DNA of 28,384 bases from Pelargonium cotyledonis. Taxonomy: Eukaryota > Streptophyta > Magnoliopsida > Geraniales > Geraniaceae. Every line of letters starts with the position of its first letter. Positions within the stretch are counted from its first letter, which is position 1. Location: assembly GCA_036897625.1 (NCBI GenBank), contig JAYMTA010000457.1, positions 1 to 28,384 on the forward strand, in the 5' to 3' direction. This document shows positions 1-10,749 of the stretch, in pieces. Below the pieces are notes generated by a model. That model had not been told where the DNA came from and ran no database searches. It worked only from the letters and a program-made list of their open reading frames with translations. Both the position numbers and the translations under genes were made by a program.

Positions 1-700
1 TTTGTATTGCTATTTCAATTCAATAATATAAGTGTTCTTTTCCCTCAAAAAAAAAAAACTAAACTCGTATAATGTGTTATAGCTAGTTTTGAAACAATTT
101 GTAGATGGAGTATGTGTAGATAGCATGGAGTATGTGTAGAAAGCATGAGTTTATCTAGATCGATCGAGTTTGTCCAAAATCCAAACCATCAAAATGCATA
201 TCAAATTCGTATGTAAATTGTTTGCTCCACAATTCCCAAACTCTTAAATTTTTTTTTCACATCTACTCCTAACATAATCGTACTATTCCTCTCCATTTTC
301 CTTGGGTGTGCACTCGTCTCTATATTCACTCACCATTATTTCAATTGTATATCACAGTTGACAATTCAAGTTTCAGTTTGAAAATGTATAATCAAATATC
401 GACCCAGCGAATTATGTAGTTGCTGGTTTCATATCAAGTTTTAGGTCTTGTATAAATTGCACGAGTTAATTCGACTTAGCCCAAAAATTGATCCAATCCA
501 CTTACAACCCAAACCATAAAAAAATGTGCATCGGCGTTCGAGTTTTAATGGTCAACTCCACGTCTAAACTTCCACTTTTTCTTTCCAAATTTACCCCGAC
601 AAAAATCCAATTATTCCTCTCCCCTCTTGGACATACAAAACCATACTCGGTTCATCCAGGGGCAACTTCGTAATTAAGCGGACAAATACATGAACAATCC
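1..700. other. AT-rich 5' flank of SUMO, no gene seen
   Basis: No coding region was recognised here. A short direct repeat built on ATGGAGTATGTGTAGA occurs twice at about 105-140. The 61-codon open frame at 488-673 has no recognisable protein character. The last 150 bases probably belong to the SUMO promoter. Confidence 0.5.
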
Positions 701-704
701 ACAT

Positions 705-712
705 CTATATAC
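705..712 (+). promoter_or_regulatory. Probable TATA box of SUMO
   Basis: CTATATAC lies about 155 bases before the SUMO start codon. A transcription start about 30 bases downstream would give a leader of about 125 nt. The placement is inferred from spacing only. Confidence 0.4.
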
Positions 713-834
713 TGCGTGCTCACGACGCTACGTAATGTGTCCACTTTGGGCGTGACAGAGACTGCCTCTTCCTCGTCGTGTGCCTATTTGAACTCTCACT
801 GAAGCGATCGCTCATCGTCGCCATCGCAACCGGA

Positions 835-843
835 AAACCCTAA
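835..843 (+). promoter_or_regulatory. Telo-box (AAACCCTAA) in the SUMO leader
   Basis: A perfect AAACCCTAA lies 19 bases before the SUMO start codon. Telo-boxes are common near the transcription start of plant genes expressed in dividing tissue, especially translation and growth genes. The sequence is seen directly; a function here is inferred. Confidence 0.45.
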
Positions 844-861
844 CAGCCGACGGAATCGACA

Positions 862-3034
862 ATGTCAGCCACCGCCGGTGGTGTTGCCGAGGAGGACAAG
901 AAGCCGATGGATCAGTCCGGTGCTCACATTAACCTCAAAGTCAAAGGCCAGGTACATTTTATATTTTTCTCTGTTCTGTGTGTATCTAGTTGTTCGTCTT
1001 TGTACCGTACAAATTGTTCATATGATTGTGGATTCACCAATTTGAGTAAGAGTTAGAGAAATGATGGTAGATTCTGATGCCATATAGTACTTTGGCTGAG
1101 AATTTTCTCTTTCTCTATATATGTATACATTCTTACGATTTTCTCTGTCTATATGTATCTTGTTGTTGATGTTTGTAGCGTTTTAATGCTTAATATGATT
1201 GTGGATTGATCTGCTTGACTAATTTTTAGAGAAATGATAAATTGTGATGGACCGAAGTTGTTATGGTGCTCATGCTTAATTTATTTAGAGAAATTATGGT
1301 GATCATGCAATTTTCTCTGTTCTGTATAGATCTTGTTGTTTTTGTCTGTTGAGTAAAACATGCTTAATATGATAGTCGAGTGGACTGATCAATTCTAGTA
1401 GTAGACTAGTAGTTAGAGAAATGACTAGATTGTGAATTTGTGATGGTATATAATACTTTTGCTGAGATTATATCTCTACACATGTATGTATATAGACTAT
1501 TGTGATGGTATTATATGTGTATATACGTATACATACATTTTTCTTTGTTATATGTATCTTGCTGTTAATGTTTGTATCTTACAAATGCTTAATATGATTG
1601 TGGAATGATCTATTTCTTGAGTAGCAGTTAGAGAAATGGTATGCATATGTATAAATGTGTTTATATTTACATGTTCATTCAATTTTCTCTGTCCTATATG
1701 GATATTGTCCATGTTTGTAGTGTAAAAATGCTTTATATGCTTGTGGATTGATCAATTTTTGAGAAGTAGCTGGAGAAATGATGGTAGATTGTGTTGAATG
1801 TGTTAGTCTGTTCTGGTTGTTATCTTTGTGGCAATTTGACAGATGGCTATGTATTAACAGTGACAATGCGATGAAGGGTTGAAAAATAAAGTTTATGGAC
1901 TTCGTAGGAATATGTAGCTGAGCATTTTTTTTTTTGGTGATGGTGATGATCAGTTGTTGTTGTTAGGGCAGTTAGATGGTTGTTCACAATATCTTGTGTT
2001 ATGTTATGTGATGATAGTGATGATTTTTGGAGTATAAAACTTTAATCAAGTAGTGAGAGCTCAAAGTTGAGTTGGTCATTTAACATATGGTACACATTAG
2101 CTAACGATCAATTGTTTAAATAACCGACAGCTAGTTGGCTAATCATATAATATCTCATGTTGTATGCGATGGTTGTGGTTAGAGTAATAAAGCTATAGTC
2201 GGGTACTCAACTATCAACTTAAACTTTTCTTTGGATTGGTCATTTAATATGGGGAGGATATTTACATGATGGTCAAGTGGTGGAATCTTGGTTCTTAGCA
2301 CAACCAAATGAGAGGGGATGTGCTTGGACCATGCGCAAAACCACGTTAGATGGCGTGTTAAGCATAAAAACCATAATTGAACCATTTACTATAAGTTCAA
2401 GTTTTAATTAAGTTGATGTTGATTGTCTAATGATGAAAACTATTATTGGATTATCAACTATTAGTTTAAGTTTTTCGTAAAGTTGGTCAGCTAACGGTGC
2501 TGGTGATTTAATTTTGCTCCCAAGTGTGAGTCAATTTTATGTATGCTTGAGTTCAAGGTCTGCATGTGCATAAGTTTCAGATTTGTCTTTCCTGTTTATT
2601 TTCTCATTGGTGTTTGATAATTCTAGGATGGGAACGAAGTGTTCTTCAGGATTAAGCGGAGCACCCAGCTTCGGAAACTTATGTCAGCATATTGTGACCG
2701 CCAATCTGTGGAGTCCGACTCTATTGCATTCCTATTTGATGGGCGTAGACTCAGGGCAGAGCAAACTCCCGACGAGGTCAATTCCTTTTGTCATTTCTAA
2801 TTTTTCAATCTATCTTTCGGCTGTATCAAATAAGTAGAGTTTTAAATTTTGTGTTCTCCTTGAAGATAGCTTACATATTGATATATAATCATCAAAACAT
2901 TAAGTCAACAGGCCGACTCTAATAGATAAATCTTTAAATATTTACGATGTCTTTTTTCTTTGAATCAGCTTGAGATGGAAGATGGCGATGAAATTGATGC
3001 AATGCTGCACCAAACCGGAGGCGGAAATGGATGA
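862..3034 (+). CDS. SUMO1: Small ubiquitin-related modifier (SUMO1/2 type)
   Basis: Encodes SUMO, the ubiquitin-like protein attached to target lysines by the E1 SAE, E2 SCE1 and E3 ligases such as SIZ1, acting mostly in the nucleus. Exons are 862-951, 2627-2776 and 2969-3034, all phase 0 with GT-AG borders, giving 101 residues. The protein has the acidic flexible N-terminus (EEDKKP), then [18 protein letters not shown], the E2-contact region with [20 protein letters not shown], and a C-terminus ending HQTGGGNG. The diglycine is residues 97-98, and the three-residue tail GNG would be removed by a ULP protease before conjugation. Length and motifs match the canonical stress-responsive SUMO1/2 group of Arabidopsis rather than the divergent SUMO3/5 forms. 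Intron 1 is long (1,675 bp) and built of degenerate repeats. The start is the first ATG after the telo-box. Confidence 0.97.
957..1800. repeat. Degenerate tandem array in SUMO intron 1
   Basis: About five diverged units fill the first half of intron 1. Each has the order ATTTTCTCTGT, a stretch like ATGTATCTTGTTGTTGATG, TGCTTAATATGATTGTGGAT, then GAGAAATGATGG. The TTTTCTCTGT anchors fall near 965, 1140, 1310, 1545 and 1681, so the period varies from about 140 to 230 bases. The first unit starts directly after the exon 1 donor, so the array looks like amplified 5' intron sequence rather than an inserted transposon. Confidence 0.7.
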
Positions 3035-3109
3035 ATATAGAGGGCATCTGTGGGTGTGTTCCTTATGATCACCTTTGTATTTTACTCTATCTATTGGAAG
3101 GTTACTGTG

Positions 3110-3115
3110 AATAAA
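3110..3115 (+). terminator. Polyadenylation signal AATAAA of SUMO
   Basis: A perfect AATAAA lies 76 bases after the SUMO stop codon, a normal distance for a short plant 3' UTR. Confidence 0.5.
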
Positions 3116-3183
3116 ACTGGATTTGAAAGTGTAAGGTTAGGCTTTTGTGAATCTGTGGGTACTTATTGGGTATGTATACTGTA

Positions 3184-3377
3184 TAGAGCTGGCATCTATC
3201 GGGTCGGCAGATTTGGTTTGAAACCTGAGAACCGATCCGATAATATATTTGGATCGGATTAGATAAAATTCAGTTTTTTGATGTAAAATAAGCGGATTTG
3301 TTCGATCCGGATTGATCGGATTATAGTCGGATTGGATTTTGGATGCACTTGGATTTGGATCTAAATTGTCAGCTCTA
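3184..3377. mobile_element. MITE with TAGAGCTGGCA terminal inverted repeats
   Basis: The stretch starts TAGAGCTGGCATC and ends TTGTCAGCTCTA, which are inverted copies. The inside is rich in GGATCGGAT-like words. A second member of the family, with the same ends, lies at 7670-7839. It is non-autonomous and carries no transposase; the superfamily is not clear. Confidence 0.6.
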
Positions 3378-4600
3378 GGTATGTAGTGTCTAGTGTGTTA
3401 TATATTGAACCAATGAATCATGTTTTAGATTTTGTAGCCTTTCTTTATGCAATTTGAGTTTTTTTTTTTTTTTTTTTGATCTCCCTTTTTATTTTATTGT
3501 GTTGTAACTTGTAATAACGCGTGCATCTATAACTGACGAATCAAATTTCGGATTGAAAGGCAAAACCCATATTCCGACAATGTGACTCCTAAATTGTCAT
3601 GTAATACGTTCGGGCAAACTAAAACTAATCGTAACACTGCGGTTAGACCTGGCAACTCGGGCTATGGGTCAATCCAAAAAACACACGAGTTCATATTTTT
3701 GCAACTTTCTATGAGTTCTAATCTTTTTCGCCAAGTGACGAGACATCAAATAAAACACGTACGTTTTTTGTTCCAACTGTTCATATTGTCAAGTGTAAAT
3801 GCGGTCCAGTTTTATTCTACCAATTAAAGATTTTAGACCAACACTTGAACCCAATAACAGTGGTTTTGTATTTGAATCAGTTTGGGCTTGGCTGAATATA
3901 ATTTATCCGATCTATTTGGATTCATAAACCATAGTTCGAGTCCAAACATGCCCACCTTTTAGCTTAGAGTTCTAATTACTTAATTTAGACTCAATTCCAC
4001 GAGTATTCAAAACTATATTATATTTGCAACTTGCATAAAATAAACTCGATCAAAATTTGAAATTGATGAATGACCTGCGAGCCCTTAGATACTATGCATA
4101 AAGCTCAAAATCCATTTCACAATCCACATCTCTTCGGGTGGAATCTGAGTTTTAAATATTCCAACACGAGTCTAGCCCAAATCTTGAACTACCAACTCTG
4201 TTTTAGATGGAAGTTCTAATAACTAATGCCAAACATATTTATAGCCCATACAAAAATGGAGGAAAGTCCATGGGTCTAGTTAATACCCACAAACCCAATA
4301 TTCAAACCATTAAGGAACAAGTAAGTTACCGGTTTATAAAAACTAAATAACGGTAAATCACGGTGTATGTAACGTTTTCTCAGCGAATTCTCGTAACCAT
4401 CCACGCACCTCAAATGGTACGAGAAATAAGTGTTATTTTGTGATGGATGCGTTTGTCGAGAACATTGATAGACAATTTTGTCTTTGCGATTGAATTGTTG
4501 ACTCACGCCTTTAAAATGGCACGATACCAACAAACTACAAAAACCCACAACTCTAATTTTGGTTGGGAAAATGTAAGATGGTCACAAAAATCAACTAGGA
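3378..4600. other. Intergenic, degenerate repeat-like DNA
   Basis: No gene was recognised. A T-rich run is at about 3460-3478. The part from about 3644 (AGACCTGGCAACTCGGG) to 3960 resembles the AGAGCTGGCAA elements but is too decayed to bound. The 90-codon minus-strand frame at 4276-4548 matches nothing I know. Confidence 0.4.
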
Positions 4601-4611
4601 GATAATTGGCA

Positions 4612-4925
4612 TGTAACATGTCAAATGTTTACAACAAGCATACACTTTGAACATTGAAATATACCACAATTAGCCAAAGCTAACGGAACATATTTATCGG
4701 TTATATCAACTCGAGACAAAAAATATAATTAATTAAAAACGTATTGTTGAGTCCACCAAAATCATGTGTTTACGTTTGACTCACTAATATGTCAAATGTT
4801 CACGACAAACATCAGTCTCAAAGACTGAATTATACCAAAAATAGCCAAGTTTATTTACCCGTTACATCAACTTACAACAAAAATATCCTTTCAAAATAAA
4901 AAAAAAAACTTACAACAAAAAAATA
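4612..4925. repeat. Direct duplication upstream of XRI1
   Basis: Two diverged copies, about 4612-4740 and 4788-4925, share the order ATGTCAAATGTTTACAACAA, ATATACCA, ATAGCCAA, then GTTACATCAACT and ACAACAAAAA. They lie head to tail about 175 bases apart, 400-730 bases before the XRI1 start codon. Confidence 0.6.
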
Positions 4926-5240
4926 ATTAATTTTAAAAATTACTTTTTTATGTGTTAAAAACTAAATAAATAAATAAGTTACATTTTTTTTTAAAATCCC
5001 GTTTCCACGAGGAACATACCATGCGGGTCCAGTGAAAGTAAAGTGTGCTCTGAGAGCAATAAATGCCTGAAAAAGATGTAAAAAGAAATTAAAGGTAAAA
5101 AAAAGAAAAACAGGGTAGAGAGAGAGAGAAGAAGAAGGAGGAGAAGAGTGAGAGTCGGCGCTTTTTGTTCACTGTTTAGATAAAGAGAAGACACATCTAT
5201 AGAAGAGAAGGCTTAGTGGGATTGTTCTGTTTTTATATTT

Positions 5241-5250
5241 TATATATATA
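5241..5250 (+). promoter_or_regulatory. Possible TATA element of XRI1
   Basis: TATATATATA lies about 95 bases before the XRI1 start codon, downstream of a GA-rich tract at 5117-5158. GA or CT tracts often lie around plant transcription starts, so the real start could also be upstream of this element. Confidence 0.3.
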
Positions 5251-5285
5251 ATCTGAATCTAATTGCTCTGCAACGGCTAATTTTG

Positions 5286-5330
5286 ATGGTAGTGAAGACC
5301 GGAGTGTTTGTCAGAGTGTTGGTCTTGTGA
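5286..5330 (+). promoter_or_regulatory. Possible 14-codon upstream ORF in the XRI1 leader
   Basis: An ATG at 5286 opens a 14-codon frame that stops at 5330, 14 bases before the XRI1 ATG. It matters only if transcription starts upstream of 5286, which the sequence does not settle. Confidence 0.3.
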
Positions 5331-5344
5331 GGACGATTTCATCA

Positions 5345-8300
5345 ATGGATTGCCATAATGACAAGTAAATTTTTTTTTCCTTCCTTTTTGGTATGATTAA
5401 TTGTTGATTGTTTGGTTGACAGATGCATGTTTTCTGATGGGTTGCTTCTGGATTTTGCTTCTGATGGGTTTTGGGAATCAATGCTATTTTTATTTTATTT
5501 TAGTTTTTGTTCTTTTTGTGTGTGATGTAATGGTGGTTTTGTGAGATGGGTTTGGTTTGAATTTTGTTTATTTTCTGTAATTATGATGGTTTTGTTAGAT
5601 GGGTTTTGTTTCATTTTGTGATTTGGGTTCAACTTGATTTGTTTTTTATTTTTTTTTTATGGTGTTTTGATGTATCATGAATTGTGTAGGATGAGGTTTT
5701 TGATGTTGGGTCTGATTTAATTGGTGGGTTGTTGATTTCTCATTACCCCATTTTTGTAATTTTCTTGTTTTTAGGTTCTGGTATGTTGACATTTCTCCAA
5801 AAATTAACTTGAATTGCAAATTTTACCTGTCATAGAATAGAATTTGCCCTTGTCTTTCATCAATTTTAGAACCATGCTTTGCTTTTAGTGCTGCTCTTAG
5901 TTTGATTCAATGCTCGTGTCTTGGTTATGTGTTTGTATCTTGTTTGGTTATTAATGTACCTAGTTGTGTTTCATTTATAGTCTTTGTGTGTGTGTTTGAC
6001 TTTGCGGATTACATGGTCTATTTGGTTTACGGGTTTGCATTTATCAATCTCATGTAGATTTACATAATGCCAATTAAATGCAGCAATGATTGCACCTTTT
6101 GCGATAGATTGTACCCTCGTGTAAATCCCAATTTTAGAATCATGCTTTCCTTATAGTGCTGCTCTCAATTGATCCAATGCTCGTGTCTTGGTTATGTGTT
6201 TGTAGCTTGTTTGGTTATTAATGTACCTAGTTGTGTTCCATTTCTAGTCTTTTTGTTCGTGTTTGGCTTTGTAGATTACATGGTCCATTTAGTTTATGGG
6301 TTTGCGTATATCAATCCCATTTAGTTTTACCTTATGCCGATAAAATGCAGCATTGATCACAACTTTGTGGTATAGATTTTACTCTCGTGCGAATTTCCAT
6401 AAAACTACATCTTGAGCTCCGTAATTTGTTGATTCATTTTACTATCTATACAGTTTACGGGTTTGCATTTATTAATCCCGTATAGCTTTCCATTTACCTA
6501 ATGCACATAAAATGCAGCATTGATCATACCTTTGCGAGTTAGGTTTTACTATCTCTTCTGAATTTTGTGAACATAGCTTTATCTTGAGCTTCATACTTTG
6601 CTTATTGGATTTCTGCGTGTGCAACTTTGACATTAGTTTTTAGGATTCTAAGTTTTTTTTCTCATCACTGAAATGATAGTGTCGAGCCGTGGGATTGGCA
6701 AGGTGGTGATTATAGTCTCCAAAAGGATTCAAATACTGGTAAGCTCTTAACATGATTATAAATTAATGTCACCAATGATACACGACCTTATACCCTATTC
6801 GGTACACAAAATTTTAAAAAAGTCAATATAGTATATGAACTCTTAATTTGTTCCAATTTTGGTACATTGGCTTTCAATATGTACCAATTTTGATACACAA
6901 ACTTTTGTATGAACCACTAATCACCTTTGACTGCATGTACCAATTTTGGTATAAAACATCATATACTTAGGTGGTTAATGAATTAAATTGGGTATCCGGC
7001 CAAAGTTCATGTATAGTTAGTGACATATTGAATGGAGTTAGTAATTTCAAAAATTTTGTTTCCTAATTTGAGTGGCAGACATGCCTGACTGCCTATGGAA
7101 TGAAGTGACTCGGAATGAAGAAGATATGTCCTTAATGTTCCATGAAACAACGACCCCGGTCAAGGCTTGCGGGGATTTGGCTTACCATGTAACTCACAAT
7201 GGTAAGGCCTTTGTCATCAATTTTCATTGACATATTTGTGTTGTGTTCATAAAGCAGTTGAATTGGTTCTTTTTCTAATATAAAATAGTGTATTTCAGAT
7301 AACAGGAACAAGGGACCCGAAGAGCGTAGAGAGACATATTCTCAAGTTAAGAGGCGCCGAATGCTACAGTTCAACACTCGAGCAATGGATTCCCCCGATT
7401 GCAGTGAAGATATGCCATCTGTATTTCTAAAATCAACTGTTAGTGCTCGGTATCTTGTTTCTTGTTCCAATTTTACATGTCATCTCCATGTTACTTAGTT
7501 TTAGAGCTCATATATAGACCTCATTTTGATCTTGTGAACTTAGTTAAGGTAGACACTAGACTTGATTGATGACACCCATGAAGTTCTTACGAGAACATTT
7601 TGTTTACAATGTTTGTCCATATCCCCGTGTGACTACATTATGTTGATGTTGGACATATGATTACTTTATTAGAGCTAGCAATTCGGGTTTCAGGTTGGAA
7701 AGGCCTAACCCAAACATGACCTGTACGAGGTGAGGGTTTCACTTACAGAACGTGTGGGTTTTCCCGACATGAAATCAGGTTTACTTTTTGTGACTCAAAC
7801 CTGCAAAAAATCTTGTTCGGGTCCAAATTGCCAGCTCTACATGTTATATTAGCCGTATCTGATGCCTACATGGACATTGAAATGTCTGAAACTTTTTCCA
7901 ATTTCGTTGCGCTTATATTCCTCTTGAGTTTCAATGTTTGATTCTTTGTGAGAAATGTTGATTAGAAGCTACTCTTTACTTTTGAAATGGTATTTGAGTA
8001 CTCAAACATCACAACGATCTGTTGTCTAATATAATGTCGTTTATTCTATGTTTAGGAGAAAGAGAGTGTAATTGAAGAGATTTCTCAGTGGGTTTCTGGA
8101 TTTTCAGGTTTGTCTCTTGTACCGTTATTTTCTTATATAAATATGGACATAAATGTTTACTTTGGTTGTTCTAATCGTAAAGTAATGTGTTTAAAGATGC
8201 CCCAGCCTCAGCTTCTACTCGCGACCACTTGGATCAATCATCTGAGGGGTGGCTTGCCGAATGCTTCAATGATACTGAGATGACCTTCAGCCCTGATAAT

Positions 8301-9365
8301 ATGTATGCTTCTTTTTACTTCAGCATTTTAGCTTGTAAAGTATTTATTGCTAACCTAATTGCTTTGTTACCTGAAATTTAGGAATCTCGCTGAGGCGTCG
8401 GACGTTCAAATTGATGTTAGTGGTAGGTAACATTGTTCTTCCATCTAATGATTAATGTCATCAATGGTACACAGAAAATTGCCCGATACTCATTTGGTAC
8501 ACAAAACTTAAAATAACAAAAAAAAAAAAAAACAATTTAGTAGATGAACTTTTATTTTATACTCAATATGGTGCACGTCGTCAAATAGGACTAACGGTTC
8601 ATACCGAAGTTCATGTACCAATATAGGTACAAATTGAAAGTTCATGTATTGAATTGACTTTCTTAAACTTTCAGGTACCAAATTGTGAGTATTTGGCCAA
8701 AGTTTGTGTACCATTGGTCCTTCATTTAATCTCACGCCCTTTCTTCTCTTTATAACATCTCTCTCAATTTTCATTGGTTCACTGTTCTAGAGTTCTGTCC
8801 AACCGAGTTCGAAGCAAATCCCGTTCAACAGCGTGTTAGTCGAACTCCTAAAAATGTTATTATCAGAGGTATGTTTCCGTTATTGATCTCTTCAGCATTA
8901 CTTGTAGCCACTAGCCACAAAACTCATCTTAGTTTGATCTGTTGTCCTCTATAATTGTGATGATCTAGTGTCGTAGGATATGCTAAAGAAAATGCTTTAT
9001 GTACATTTCGGTTTAAATATTGTTTGTTTCTAGTCAGTTTATGAAAGTATAATGACTGTTCCTAACTCTCTTTTTGTGCACACTTAGGTCGGAAGTCTTA
9101 CATAAGGCCCCCTACTAAGTTAGCCTCTTCGATCGCGTATCCATTTGCATTCATTAAACCATGTGGCGTCCACGGAGATGTAACCCTGAAGGATATTAAC
9201 CAGCGGATTCGCACTCCCCCGCCGTCAAAATCAAAGCAAAGTAATGAAGATCTTACCGCTTCTTTCCCGACCTCAGCCTTTTCCGGGAAACCCGTGGTTG
9301 GAAAGACTAAAATCCGCACCGAAGGAGGAAAAGGCAGTATTACCATCATGCGAACCAAGGGCTAA
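5345..9365 (+). CDS. XRI1: Protein XRI1 (X-ray induced transcript 1)
   Basis: Nine exons join in frame with GT-AG borders: 5345-5364, 6680-6738, 7079-7201, 7299-7438, 8056-8107, 8197-8302, 8382-8422, 8791-8868 and 9088-9365, giving 298 residues. In Arabidopsis XRI1 is induced by ionising radiation through ATM, is needed for meiosis and gametogenesis, and interacts with MND1, a factor of meiotic recombination. Family marks seen here are an N-terminal EPWDWQGGDYSL, LWNEVTRNEEDMSLMFHET followed by TTPVKACGDL, a basic KRRRM stretch that may be a nuclear signal, EISQWVSG, and a conserved C-terminal block AYPFAFIKPCGVHGDVTLKD. The first coding exon is only 20 nt and intron 1 is 1,315 bp. The exon 4 donor is GTTAGT. 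The start is the first ATG giving this frame; a short upstream ORF precedes it. No known catalytic domain is visible. Confidence 0.9.
5861..6612. repeat. Tandem repeats in XRI1 intron 1
   Basis: Two long copies (5861-6128 and 6129-6436) are followed by a partial third (about 6437-6612). Copies 1 and 2 share CTCGTGTCTTGGTTATGTGT and GGTTATTAATGTACCTAGTT nearly unchanged. All three share a block like TTTACGGGTTTGCATTTAT followed by AAATGCAGCA. Copies 2 and 3 also share a tail with ATCTTGAGCT. No transposon ends are visible, so unequal exchange within the intron is the simplest origin. Confidence 0.85.
6763..7030. mobile_element. MITE with GTACC-rich inverted repeats, in XRI1 intron 2
   Basis: The ends are inverted copies: ATGTCACCAATGATACACGA on the left and, on the opposite strand at the right, ATGTCACTAACTATACATGA. 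The inside repeats words like TGTACCAATTTTGGTACA. Relatives lie at 8450-8736 and 11276-11675. It has no coding capacity. Confidence 0.7.
7670..7839. mobile_element. MITE with TAGAGCTRGCAATT ends, in XRI1 intron 4
   Basis: Starts TTAGAGCTAGCAATTCGGG and ends CCAAATTGCCAGCTCTA, which are inverted copies about 17 bases long. It is 170 bases long, of the same family as 3184-3377, and non-autonomous. Confidence 0.7.
8450..8736. mobile_element. MITE with GTACC-rich inverted repeats, in XRI1 intron 7
   Basis: Second copy of the family at 6763-7030. The left end TAATGTCATCAATGGTACAC mirrors the right end, which on the other strand has ACCAATGGTACACAAACTTT. The inverted similarity continues inward, with both arms carrying AATTTAGTA/ATGAACTTT words. 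ATTAA flanks the left end and TTTAAT the right, a possible target duplication. Confidence 0.7.
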
Positions 9366-9840
9366 GCGGTACTTTCCTTACCTTTGCCTTTTTGCTGCTC
9401 TTTTACCGAACCCTAGTTATTTTTGGGGTTGGAAATGTTTTGTAACATCTTGAGGAGTATAGAACTCGATACCTGTATTTCTCTGTTGTAGCTGTTCTTG
9501 AAATTCATAAATTTACATGAAAGTGTTGGTCTCCGAGGGATATTCTATGCATCAAATAGGGCTATTGTTTAAGACAGATGAGAATCTTGACGTCTTAAGC
9601 GCCTATTTTCAATTGACTTGTCAAAAACTCGTCCTGTTGCACCCGTTAACCTCTATGTAAAACATGTGTTGCTTAGTTGTATACAATTTCTGTTGACGAT
9701 AAATGGGATTTGCTATCATGTTTTTCGGATTTGTCGTGTTTTCATAGGTTTCATTGAAACCCTTGTGCATGATTATTAAGTGCAAATGTTGTTGAAGTAT
9801 ACTCTTATCTTGAGCATCTGCACTTCAGAGTGCATTGAGA
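9366..9840 (+). other. XRI1 3' UTR and flank
   Basis: T-rich sequence after the XRI1 stop codon. No perfect AATAAA lies close by; ATTCATAAATTTACATGAAA near 9503-9522 could serve as a weak plant polyadenylation region. No gene was recognised. Confidence 0.4.
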
Positions 9841-9859
9841 TACAGGTAGAGTTCACTAT

Positions 9860-10160
9860 TCGTGCGTGCACGTCGTGTTCGTGTCGTGCTGAAGGTTGAT
9901 TGTGTGTTGCACGAACACGACACAATTGACACAAACATGACCTAGTAAATTCTGCGTGATAGAATCAACACGTTTTGACACAATATTAGGATTAATTTAC
10001 TATTATAACCTCTAGTGTCATGTTGAGCGTGTCGTGTTTGTCACAACATGATTAATTAATCAGGGGTATGTCTTGGAGGCCCAACATGAGCACAACACGA
10101 TTACAAAATGCTCGAGTTTAAATAGGCAAATACTAATTTCATGTCGTGTTGCATCAAAAG
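9860..10160. repeat. Inverted repeat rich in GTGTCGTGTT words
   Basis: CACGTCGTGTTCGTGTCGTG near 9869-9888 is mirrored by GCACGAACACGACAC near 9907-9921, making a short hairpin. Further copies of GTGTCGTGTT and its complement continue to about 10155. It looks like the remnant of a small non-autonomous transposon. Confidence 0.5.
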
Positions 10161-10630
10161 AGCTCTAATGTTTTAATCATTATCAAGTCTTATTATTGCT
10201 CATTCGATTCTAAAATGACAGTATATTTTAACAAAAAATTAACGATAAGTTAGCGTTGCTTTTTCTCGCATGTGATCTCACGTAGATACTGTATTACACA
10301 AATTGAGCCACACAATACGAAGTATATGGTTTTGTCTGTGTTCTTCCACAACTTTTTTCTACTCGACTTAATGAAATTTGAATTCACGACCACTTATTGA
10401 GAGATATACATCTTAATTGTTGATACATCTCATCTGACACAAAACTAGACCTGATAATTTGGATCTGAACTCGTGAGCATCTGAAATCCAATCGGAATAC
10501 AAACCAACTGACTGGAAAAATAACGATTCAATGTGAATTGAACCACTCGTGTTATATTTTAATAATCTGAATCCGAACAAATATAATTTGAACAGAACTC
10601 CAGCAATCTAAGTGGGATCCATTTAGAAAA
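10161..10630. other. PAP15 upstream region, no gene seen
   Basis: AT-rich sequence. A stretch near 10445-10610 (TAGACCTGATAATTTGGATC onwards) looks like a decayed MITE but has no clean ends. Confidence 0.35.
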
Positions 10631-10637
10631 GTAAAAA

Positions 10638-10648
10638 GTGGGACCCAC
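10638..10648 (+). promoter_or_regulatory. Candidate TCP site GTGGGACCCAC before the PAP15 TATA box
   Basis: GTGGGACCCAC is a near-perfect palindrome containing GGACCCAC, which fits the class I TCP transcription-factor consensus GGNCCCAC. It lies 14 bases before the TATA box. A weaker relative, GTGGGATCCAT, lies about 25 bases further upstream. Binding is inferred from the motif only. Confidence 0.45.
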
Positions 10649-10661
10649 TTGAACCGTCAAT

Positions 10662-10669
10662 TATAAAAA
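10662..10669 (+). promoter_or_regulatory. Probable TATA box of PAP15
   Basis: TATAAAAA begins an A-rich run 120 bases before the start codon. A start of transcription near 10690 would give a leader of about 90 nt. Confidence 0.5.
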
Positions 10670-10749
10670 AAAAAAAAATACACATTTCCGAGTCTTGACA
10701 ACACACAGTCACACAGAGCAAAGGCAGACGTTTACACTTCGATTCTACT

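Noticed and set aside
4276-4548. 90-codon minus-strand frame upstream of XRI1
   Set aside because: No known motif and no gene context; it lies in repeat-like DNA.
5861-6612. CRISPR-like or satellite array
   Set aside because: Units are about 268 bases without regular short repeats and spacers, and the setting is a plant intron.
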